NCBI RefSeq assembly: GCF_900116875.1 | Contig: NZ_FPCC01000020.1 | Coordinates: 1-57,087 of the forward strand | Direction of reading: 5' to 3' | Source: Butyrivibrio sp. INlla21 | Lineage (GTDB): Bacteria > Bacillota > Clostridia > Lachnospirales > Lachnospiraceae | Length of the DNA: 57,087 nucleotides | Shown here: positions 52,405 through 57,087 of the stretch, piece by piece | Numbering within the stretch: the stretch's first letter is position 1 | How the letters are laid out: every line of letters begins with the position of its first letter | The notes under the pieces: generated by a model | The model's input: only the letters and a program-made list of their open reading frames with translations | The model's database searches: none | What the model was told of the DNA's origin: nothing | Translations under genes and position numbers: made by a program

Positions 52405-53817
52405 GTGAAGAAGAAAGAAATAATAACAGGAACAGTAAAAAGGGTGGAATTCCCTAATAAAGGAATAATGGAAACTTCTGAAGGGAAGGTCGTCGTTAAA
52501 GGCGTTCTTCCCGATCAGAAGATATCAGTCCAGATTCAGAAGGTGCGCAAGGATAAAGCGGAAGGAAGACTTGTTGAAGTCCTTGAGGAAGCACCTGATT
52601 CTATCGAAAGCCCCTGCATTCATTTTGGTAAATGCGGAGGCTGTAGTTATCTTACAATGCCTTATGTAAAAGAGCTCGGTCTCAAAGAGCAGCAGGTCAG
52701 AAGTCTTCTTAAGCCTGCGATCGACAGACAGACCACTAAGTTTACATGGGAAGGCATCAAGACAAGCCCCGTTAAATTTGCATACAGAAATAAGATGGAG
52801 TTTACCTTTGGCGATGAAGTCATGGGAGGCCCCCTTGCTCTTGGTATGCACAAAAAGGGCAGCTTTTATGACATTGTGACAGTTAGCGGATGCAGAATTG
52901 TTGACTCCGATTATCAGGCAATCCTTTCTGCAACGCTTGATTATTTTGCACCTTTGTATGAGGAAAAAGAAATCTCTTTTTACCACAGGATGAAGCAGGA
53001 AGGATATCTGCGCCATCTTCTTGTGAGAAGAGCTGTAAAGACAGGTGAGATACTTGTTGACCTCGTTACGACAACTCAGGAAGAGCACGACCTTACAGGC
53101 TTTAAGAATGCTCTTTTATCATTGTCGCTCAACGGCAGGATTGTGGGCATTCTTCATACCAAGAACGATTCTCTTGCCGATGCCGTGATCGACGAAGGCA
53201 CAGAGATCCTCTTCGGACAGGACTATTTCTTTGAATACTTGCTCGGACTTCGTTTCAAGATCAATCCGTTCTCGTTCTTCCAGACCAACAGCCTTAGCGC
53301 AGAGGTTCTGTATCAGACCGTCCGCGGCTATATCAGGAGCCTCTTTGATCAGAAGAAGATAAGAGAAGACGGCGTGATCTACGATCTGTATTCCGGAACC
53401 GGCACTATCGCGCAGCTCCTCGCGCCTGTCGCCAACAAGATCATCGGCGTCGAGATTGTCGAAGAAGCCGTTGAAGCCGCCAAGGACAACGCTAAGCTTA
53501 ACGGCCTCGATAACTGCGAGTTCATCGCCGGCGACGTCCTTAAGGTGCTTGATGAAATCGAAGAAAAGCCTGACATGATCATCCTGGATCCCCCCAGGGA
53601 CGGCATAAATCCCAAGGCGCTCACCAAGATCATCGGATACGGCGTTCCTTACATGATCTACGTCTCCTGCAAGCCCACAAGCCTTGCCCGCGACCTCGAG
53701 ATCCTCCAGGAAAACGGCTACGCCATGACCCGCGCCGTCGCCGTCGACCAATTCCCCTGGACAAGCCATGTTGAAACAGTCGTTCTCTTAACGAAAACGA
53801 CTGTTAAGGAAGTTTGA
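52405..53817 (+). CDS. rlmD: 23S rRNA (uracil-5-)-methyltransferase, RlmD/RumA type
   Basis: 470 residues from GTG 52405 (weak ribosome site). TRAM domain (about 5-62), the Fe-S cluster Cys set C71, C77, C80 in SPCIHFGKCGGCSYL plus a later Cys, the SAM site YDLYSGTGTIAQLLA, ILDPPRDGINP, and YVSCKPTSLARDL with the catalytic Cys. It makes m5U in 23S rRNA or tRNA. The terminal HVETVVLLTKT is a known kind of integration target, and a second diverged copy of it lies at 56516. Confidence 0.95.
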   Translation: MKKKEIITGTVKRVEFPNKGIMETSEGKVVVKGVLPDQKISVQIQKVRKDKAEGRLVEVLEEAPDSIESPCIHFGKCGGCSYLTMPYVKELGLKEQQVRSLLKPAIDRQTTKFTWEGIKTSPVKFAYRNKMEFTFGDEVMGGPLALGMHKKGSFYDIVTVSGCRIVDSDYQAILSATLDYFAPLYEEKEISFYHRMKQEGYLRHLLVRRAVKTGEILVDLVTTTQEEHDLTGFKNALLSLSLNGRIVGILHTKNDSLADAVIDEGTEILFGQDYFFEYLLGLRFKINPFSFFQTNSLSAEVLYQTVRGYIRSLFDQKKIREDGVIYDLYSGTGTIAQLLAPVANKIIGVEIVEEAVEAAKDNAKLNGLDNCEFIAGDVLKVLDEIEEKPDMIILDPPRDGINPKALTKIIGYGVPYMIYVSCKPTSLARDLEILQENGYAMTRAVAVDQFPWTSHVETVVLLTKTTVKEV

Positions 53818-53871
53818 GTTTAGAGACGACTGTTGTTCCGGCTCGCGCGTTTTTTTGCGCGAGCGCGGAAC
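53767..53871 (+). repeat. Left copy of the duplicated rlmD end plus hairpin (candidate attL)
   Basis: The last 17 codons of rlmD (53767-53817), a 17-nt spacer and hairpin B2 (53835-53871) are matched in the same order and spacing by 56516-56621. The distance from the TGA to the GTTC of the hairpin is 20 nt in both. The 8-mers GTCGTTCT and TTAACGAA are identical. This looks like the two ends of an integrated or once-integrated segment. Confidence 0.6.
53835..53871 (+). repeat. Hairpin repeat family B, copy 2
   Basis: 37 nt: GTTCCG, GCTC, GCGCG, T-rich loop, TGCGC, GAGCG, CGGAAC. Here the internal loop also pairs, giving about 15 bp in all. The tail CTTCCTTGCTAATATAC follows, as in copy 1. Confidence 0.75.
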
Positions 53872-53913
53872 TTCCTTGCTAATATACGGTCCATGCGATA
53901 GATGTCCACGATT

Positions 53914-53931
53914 GGCGAGCGCGGAACTTCC
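53914..53931 (+). repeat. Hairpin repeat family B, right-half fragment
   Basis: GGCGAGCGCGGAACTTCC followed by TAATATAAT repeats the right half and tail of copy 2, 52 bp further on. It has no left arm, so it is probably a truncated relic of another copy at the same site. Confidence 0.6.
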
Positions 53932-53999
53932 TAATATAATTCACATGTGTTAAAGAGAAGCACAAGAGAGATTTCAAAAATGTTGAAAAAAAATAGAAG

Positions 54000-54125
54000 G
54001 TGCTAGTTAATATAGAATCAATGTTTGTAGATGATGTAAAAGCAGGAACAACAACACTATTTGATATAACTACTTATTCAAAAGAAAAGTTTGAAACTAT
54101 GGAGTTTTACGCAAATCAATGGTGA
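54000..54125 (+). pseudogene. Short open frame, probable gene remnant
   Basis: GTG 54000 to TGA gives 41 residues (an ATG lies at 54022), with AAGG just upstream. The product contains FVDDVKAGTTTLFDITTYSK and resembles the tail of a longer protein, but no family is recognised. It lies in AT-rich DNA right after the repeat fragment and before a good terminator (54155), so it could be a decayed gene end or a real small gene. Confidence 0.3.
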
Positions 54126-54154
54126 TTTATATGCAGCTTGAATAGTGTGTTATG

Positions 54155-54187
54155 AAAGGCAGAGAGTTTTTTCCTCTGCCTTTTTTC
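54155..54187 (+). terminator. Intrinsic terminator in the islet
   Basis: AAAGGCAGAG (54155-54164) / CTCTGCCTTT (54174-54183), perfect, followed by TTT and more T. It closes the rlmD-side transcript before the islet operon. From 54188 to 54262 no further element is seen. Confidence 0.9.
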
Positions 54188-54262
54188 TATCTAATTTGAA
54201 TTGCTTCTTATGAATAACTTGAACATCTATCAACATGAATAGAACTGAATAAAGATATGCAA

Positions 54263-54327
54263 GTGCCAAAATCAAATTGACACAAACATGGCACAATAAT
54301 ATAATTGTGCCATGAGATTATTGGCAC
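54263..54327. promoter_or_regulatory. Operator array around the islet promoter
   Basis: Four half-sites: GTGCCA 54263, TGGCAC 54289, GTGCCA 54307, TGGCAC 54322. The inner pair belongs to a perfect 26-bp palindrome (ATGGCACAAT 54288-54297, ATTGTGCCAT 54304-54313) centred on the -10 box. The outer right site abuts the ribosome site. This predicts tight autoregulation by the HTH protein encoded at 54342. Confidence 0.8.
54277..54305 (+). promoter_or_regulatory. Perfect consensus promoter of the islet operon
   Basis: TTGACA (54277-54282), 17-bp spacer, TATAAT (54300-54305). It is the strongest promoter in the window and is overlapped by the palindrome. Confidence 0.88.
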
Positions 54328-54341
54328 AGGAGGGATGAGAT

Positions 54342-54617
54342 ATGATCACAACACTTGATGATGCTTTAAAAAGAATCTCAGAGCTTGAGGAAGAAAATTC
54401 AAAGCTCAAAGAAGAACTTAAATATTATAAGAGCAAAAAGTTTGCAGGCAGACAGAAGCATGATGAGCATTGGATGCAATCATATAACAACTTCGTAATC
54501 CAATATGAAGATGGAATGACAATAATGGAGATTGTGGATAAGGGTGAAATTAGTCGCAGGACTGCATACAGATATAAGGCATACTACGAGAGACTCAAGA
54601 AGATGCAGGAGAAATAA
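54342..54617 (+). CDS. Small coiled-coil/helix-turn-helix protein, likely autoregulator
   Basis: 91 residues. Residues 4-31 form a leucine/isoleucine heptad pattern (LKRISELEEENSKLKEEL), suggesting a dimer. Residues 53-84 (IQYEDGMTIMEIVDKGEISRRTAYRYKAYYE) read as a resolvase-like helix-turn-helix, quoted here only as MTIMEIV and SRRTAYRYK for the two helices. AGGAGGG precedes the ATG. A dimer with such a reading head fits the TGGCAC/GTGCCA palindromes on its own promoter. The family was not identified further. Confidence 0.7.
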   Translation: MITTLDDALKRISELEEENSKLKEELKYYKSKKFAGRQKHDEHWMQSYNNFVIQYEDGMTIMEIVDKGEISRRTAYRYKAYYERLKKMQEK

Positions 54618-54620
54618 AAA

Positions 54621-54665
54621 ATGAAACCGGTGAGAATGACAATAAATAATGGGAGTGTTGAATAA
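54621..54665 (+). CDS. 14-residue ORF coupling the HTH gene to the phosphoesterase
   Basis: ATG 54621 has AGGAGA nine bases upstream and reads MKPVRMTINNGSVE before TAA. That stop overlaps the next start in TAATG. Good ribosome sites on both sides suggest real translation or coupling, but such a short frame can arise by chance. Confidence 0.35.
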   Translation: MKPVRMTINNGSVE

Positions 54666-55426
54666 TGCAAGTACTTGTAATTCCGGATGTACATCTTAAA
54701 GCTTGGTTATTTGACCGAGCCGCAGAAATTCTTAGGGAAGGAAAGGCTGATAAAGCAGTGTGCCTTATGGACATACCTGACGATTGGGGAATGGAACTCA
54801 GTGTAGATCAATACCGAGACACTTTTGATAGGGCTATTTCTTTTGCTAAGGAATATCCTGAGACTTTGTGGTGCTATGGAAATCATGATGTGAGTTATCC
54901 TTGGGGAAAGCTGGAAACAGGGTATTCGCCTTATGCTGAAAAAACAGTCATTGCAAAACTGAATGAACTAAAATATGGGTTGCAGAACCAATCTCAGATT
55001 GCGTTCATACATAGAATGGATAATGTTCTGTTTATGCATGGAGGATTAATAGCTGAGTATGTCAGCAGATTAAATCCTGAATTATTGGCTGCAGATATAG
55101 ATGAAGTTTTAGAGGCAGTGAACAATGCATCAGATAAATACCTGTGGAATGATGAGTCACCGCTTTGGTATAGACCGCAGTATAAAGATATAGATGCTTT
55201 TAGGAGAGAAACATATTTACAAGTAGTAGGTCATACTCCAGTAAAGAATATATACGAGAAAAATGGATTCATTTCTACAGATGTTTTTTCAACATATAGT
55301 GACGGAAGGCAAATCGGGGAATCAGCCATGATTATTATTGATACTGAAACTAGGAAATATGAAAAGGTTCCGGTAATTGGGAAACTTGGGTATAAGGTTT
55401 GTACTGTTACAGTGGATGAAGAATAG
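54665..55426 (+). CDS. Calcineurin-like metallophosphoesterase
   Basis: 253 residues. Metal-binding motifs in order: DVH (D8, H10), MDIPDD with D36 or D39 in place of the usual GDxxD, GNHD (72-75), FMHGG (H125) and VGHTPV (H190). The layout is that of PPP-type phosphatases and diadenosine tetraphosphatases. The substrate could be a phosphoprotein, nucleotide or RNA end. The missing Gly in the second motif is unusual. It is transcribed with the HTH gene and ends 119 bp before the AbiF-like gene. Confidence 0.82.
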   Translation: MQVLVIPDVHLKAWLFDRAAEILREGKADKAVCLMDIPDDWGMELSVDQYRDTFDRAISFAKEYPETLWCYGNHDVSYPWGKLETGYSPYAEKTVIAKLNELKYGLQNQSQIAFIHRMDNVLFMHGGLIAEYVSRLNPELLAADIDEVLEAVNNASDKYLWNDESPLWYRPQYKDIDAFRRETYLQVVGHTPVKNIYEKNGFISTDVFSTYSDGRQIGESAMIIIDTETRKYEKVPVIGKLGYKVCTVTVDEE

Positions 55427-55444
55427 ACAAAGACATGATAAGTA

Positions 55445-55472
55445 TTGAAAAAATAGTAGCTTTTGTTATAAT
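55445..55472 (+). promoter_or_regulatory. Promoter of the AbiF-associated RNA
   Basis: TTGAAA (55445-55450), 16-bp spacer, TATAAT (55467-55472). The start would fall near 55479, directly before the hairpin RNA. Confidence 0.75.
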
Positions 55473-55478
55473 AAAACT

Positions 55479-55535
55479 AACAGGAGCTCCCACACCTCTC
55501 TTTGAAGTGTCCAATGGGAGCACATTTTTATTTTA
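55479..55535 (+). ncRNA. Short structured RNA upstream of the AbiF-like gene, candidate RNA antitoxin
   Basis: The outer stem GCTCCCA (55486-55492) / TGGGAGC (55515-55521) is perfect. Inside it CAC (55493-55495) pairs with GTG (55507-55509) around TCTCTTTGAA. ACATTTTTATTTT follows as a terminator-like T-run. With its own promoter it gives an RNA of about 55 nt ending 10 nt before the AbiF-like start. A conserved abiF RNA motif upstream of abiF genes has been described, and AbiF with its RNA has been reported as an RNA toxin-antitoxin related to Cas13. Membership here is inferred from position and shape. Confidence 0.7.
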
Positions 55536-55544
55536 GGGGTTATT

Positions 55545-56411
55545 ATGCAACTTAAAAAGTCTAAGACTTATAAGGAGCAGGTTGAGATATTAAGAAATAA
55601 GGGACTTAAAATTCAGAACAGTGGCAATGTTATTTCTTTTCTCAATCATGTTAACTATTATAGGTTTTCGGGATATTTTCTTCCGTTTATTTCAAAAACA
55701 GATAAAAAATTTCATGATGGTACAAGCTTTGAGCAATTAGAGAATATATATCATTTTGACTCAGAATTAAGAAAGCTGATAATGGGAACAATAGATGAAA
55801 TAGAGATATACTTGAAATCTCAGATTTCGTATTACCATTCTCAGAAGTATGACGCAGAAGGGTATACAGATAGTGCAAATTACAATAGCAAACATAATCA
55901 TAATGCTTTTTTGCAACGTGTATCAATCTGTATAGCTGAAAACCAGCGTACTCTTGTTGTTAAGCACCATATGAATAATTATGGTGGTCATTTTCCAATA
56001 TGGGTATTGATTGAGTATTTTTCTATTGGAATGCTTTCATATTTTTATCGTGATCTACCTAATATTGATAAAGCGACTATTGCACAAGATACATATGGTG
56101 TGAATTATCAGGTACTTGATAGTTGGTTTAGGTGTCTTACGGATTTACGAAATAAATGTGCTCATTATTCTAGATTGTATTATTGGATATTTACAGCGTT
56201 ACCAAGGATGCCACAAGGCGAAAAATATATACCTACAAGAAGATTATTTGCTCAGCTATATATGCTGAAACTTATGTATCCAGATCATAAAAGATGGAAT
56301 GATGAATTTGTAAAAACGTTGGCAAAACTAATGAGGAAGTATAAATCGGACATAGTGAAGGCGCATATTGATTTTCCATATAAATGGAAATCTATGCTGG
56401 TGTATAAATGA
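55545..56411 (+). CDS. Abi_2/AbiF-family HEPN protein (abortive infection, putative RNase toxin)
   Basis: 288 residues, the usual length for the Abi_2 family (AbiD/AbiF). The N-terminal NHVNYYRFSGYFLPF (about 34-48) is the family hallmark. The helical core ends with LRNKCAHYSRLY, which contains R202-N-K-C-A-H207, the R-x4-H HEPN ribonuclease motif, intact. AGGGG lies before the ATG. AT-rich composition sets it apart from the core genes. In phage defence such proteins are thought to be toxic RNases held by a partner; the RNA just upstream is the likely partner. Confidence 0.85.
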   Translation: MQLKKSKTYKEQVEILRNKGLKIQNSGNVISFLNHVNYYRFSGYFLPFISKTDKKFHDGTSFEQLENIYHFDSELRKLIMGTIDEIEIYLKSQISYYHSQKYDAEGYTDSANYNSKHNHNAFLQRVSICIAENQRTLVVKHHMNNYGGHFPIWVLIEYFSIGMLSYFYRDLPNIDKATIAQDTYGVNYQVLDSWFRCLTDLRNKCAHYSRLYYWIFTALPRMPQGEKYIPTRRLFAQLYMLKLMYPDHKRWNDEFVKTLAKLMRKYKSDIVKAHIDFPYKWKSMLVYK

Positions 56412-56430
56412 TGTACGCTATTTTTAACCC

Positions 56431-56460
56431 CTTCACTCCAAACTATGTAAAAAGGGGTGA
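56431..56460. other. Inverted repeat after the AbiF-like gene
   Basis: AACCCCTT and AAGGGGT pair around about 15 nt; TTCAC and GTGAA give a competing pairing. There is no clear T-run on either strand, so it may be a weak stop for the AbiF transcript. Confidence 0.35.
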
Positions 56461-56488
56461 ACATATCAAAGCCTAGTATCTACGCAGT

Positions 56489-56566
56489 ATGTTTAAATTG
56501 TCTGCAGTAGTACCGCACGTCGAAACCGTCGTTCTGTTAACGAAGACGAGCGGTAGCGAAGGCTGA
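56489..56566 (+). pseudogene. Relic of the rlmD 3' end (right copy, candidate attR)
   Basis: From 56516 the sequence reads HVETVVLLTKT then SGSEG and TGA, matching HVETVVLLTKT then TVKEV of rlmD over the last 17 codons (51 nt). It is reached in frame from an ATG at 56489, but the upstream residues do not match rlmD. It lies at the far end of the islet and is followed by hairpin B3 at the same 20-nt spacing as on the left. Confidence 0.7.
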
Positions 56567-56583
56567 GTGTTACAGGCGCGGTT

Positions 56584-56621
56584 GTTCTGGCGAGCCCCGT
56601 ATTTTGGGGCGAGAGCGGAAC
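56584..56621 (+). repeat. Hairpin repeat family B, copy 3
   Basis: 38 nt: GTTCTG, GCGA, GCCCC, loop, GGGGC, GAGAG, CGGAAC, with tail TCCCTCATAAAATATG. It has the same internal loop as copy 1 and a different, compensated inner stem. Confidence 0.75.
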
Positions 56622-56641
56622 TCCCTCATAAAATATGTATT

Positions 56642-56677
56642 ATCCCCGGGAAAAAATATTTCCCGGGGATTTTTTGC
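56642..56677 (+). terminator. Strong terminator closing the islet
   Basis: ATCCCCGGGAAA (56642-56653) / TTTCCCGGGGAT (56659-56670) followed by TTTTT. It could be the original rlmD terminator, displaced by the islet. Confidence 0.92.
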
Positions 56678-56739
56678 ATTATTACAGGAGATTTGTTACC
56701 TTTATATAATATACAAATAATTATTGAGGAGATAAACCG

Positions 56740-56757
56740 ATGAAAAATAGAACGTAA
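56740..56757 (+). pseudogene. Gene start broken by the IS66-type end
   Basis: GAGGAG precedes ATG 56740, and a TATAAT at 56705-56710 could be its -10 box. After ATG AAA AAT AGA AC the sequence becomes GTAAGCG, the typical IS66-family terminus, and a stop follows at once. The rest of the gene would lie beyond the element, outside the window. Confidence 0.5.
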
Positions 56758-57087
56758 GCGTCAAATAATCCGCCTATCTGTAAAATAAACGCCGCAGGTT
56801 TATTTGCGGCGTGGTTTACGGCAGTTATCTGGTAATGTCTCGGACCATGGTAATAACTGATCCAGACTTGCCGTATCTATATTTCCATTCTCATCACGGA
56901 GCTTTGGAAGTTCTGTAAGGAGGTGATCAACGTAGTAATAGGAACTGAGGTTATTTAATCTTGCAGTCTCAACAACTGAATAGATCACAGCACTGGCTTT
57001 CGCGCCTCTGATGGTGTTCATGAACTCCCAGTTCTTTCTGCCTATCGTGAACGGTCTTATACTTCGTTCAGCAGCTTATGCGAATAT
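56754..57087 (-). mobile_element. End of an IS66-family element, continuing past the window
   Basis: The element end GTAAGCG at 56754 is followed by about 45 nt and the tail of TnpC on the minus strand. A hairpin ACGCCGCA/TGCGGCGT (56789-56796/56805-56812) lies at the transposase stop. The other end and the 8-bp target duplication (predicted AATAGAAC, 56746-56753) are outside view. Confidence 0.75.
56800..57087 (-). pseudogene. IS66 transposase (TnpC) C-terminal part with an internal stop
   Basis: On the minus strand the frame reads AAERSIRPFTIGRKNWEF, then MNTIRGAKASAVIYS and HLLTELPKLRDENGN and LLPWSETLPDNC, the C-terminal domain of IS66 TnpC. An in-frame TAA at 57078-57076 sits where an Asn of the N-N-A-x-ERSI motif is expected. 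So either the copy is inactive or the first part ends here. The piece from ATG 57021 alone is 73 residues. Confidence 0.8.

Noticed and set aside
53119..53769. 216-codon minus-strand frame inside rlmD
   Set aside because: Antisense shadow of the conserved methyltransferase domain, in a GC-rich stretch that lacks stops by chance.
54288..54313. Rho-independent terminator
   Set aside because: The 26-bp palindrome overlaps a perfect promoter and is not followed by a T-run, so an operator is the better reading.
53818..56680. Complete prophage or ICE
   Set aside because: No integrase, structural, replication or conjugation genes; only boundary-like repeats and cargo-like genes are seen.
1..57087. 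CRISPR array
   Set aside because: No set of regularly spaced near-identical repeats with unique spacers was seen; repeat families A and B are dispersed hairpins. The Cas13 relation applies only to the HEPN family of the AbiF-like protein.

Overview
The window looks like a chromosomal segment of an anaerobic Clostridia, most probably a Lachnospiraceae (Butyrivibrio/Pseudobutyrivibrio-like). The reasons are moderate GC, PolC-type replication polymerase, the clostridial pyrH-frr-uppS-cdsA-dxr-rseP-ispG-polC and rimP-nusA-ylxR-ylxQ-infB-rbfA-nrnA-truB-ribF-rpsO-pnp gene orders, a DUF1836 gene, a Re-citrate-synthase-like gene beside a eukaryote-type NADP isocitrate dehydrogenase, and IS1182- and IS66-type transposase ends at the two edges. 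Taxonomy is inferred from gene content only.

Layout. 1-345: end of an IS1182-like element with two hairpins. 364-3985 (minus): tyrA-aroA plus a membrane-anchored protein. 4243-7666: an EF-G paralogue with unusual GTPase motifs, a SAM methyltransferase and a convergent histidine phosphatase. 7740-11184: Re-citrate synthase-like gene, GntR regulator and icd, with a palindrome on the promoter that fits the regulator. 11228-24173: polysaccharide deacetylase, bactofilin, then the pyrH-to-polC housekeeping run (nucleotide, ribosome recycling, isoprenoid/phospholipid precursors, membrane protease, DNA polymerase). 24253-24546: tRNA-Glu(CTC) followed by two copies of a structured hairpin and a terminator. 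24565-36610: the rimP-to-pnp translation/RNA operon, interrupted by one AT-rich exported-protein gene between ribF and rpsO. 36612-53817: prfC, a transglutaminase-like lipoprotein, Asp23, nusB-xseA-xseB-ispA-dxs-tlyA-nadK-argR-recN, DUF1836, pcrA, a small membrane protein and rlmD.

53818-56680 is the accessory part. It is an AT-rich islet directly after rlmD, bounded on the far side by a second, diverged copy of the last 17 rlmD codons plus its downstream hairpin. It holds a small coiled-coil/HTH protein under a consensus promoter wrapped in TGGCAC/GTGCCA palindromes, a 14-codon ORF, a metallophosphoesterase, and an Abi_2/AbiF-like HEPN protein preceded by its own promoter and a short hairpin RNA ending in a U-tract. 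The last pair fits the AbiF-type RNA toxin-antitoxin arrangement and is the most interesting system seen. No integrase or CRISPR array is visible. 56740-57087 is a gene start broken by the end of an IS66-type element whose transposase frame carries a stop.

Two hairpin repeat families recur in intergenic DNA. Family A has three copies (24405, 24449, 36612) and family B three full copies plus a fragment (36650, 53835, 56584; 53914). In both, the stems change on both sides while loops and flanks stay constant, which suggests selected structure.
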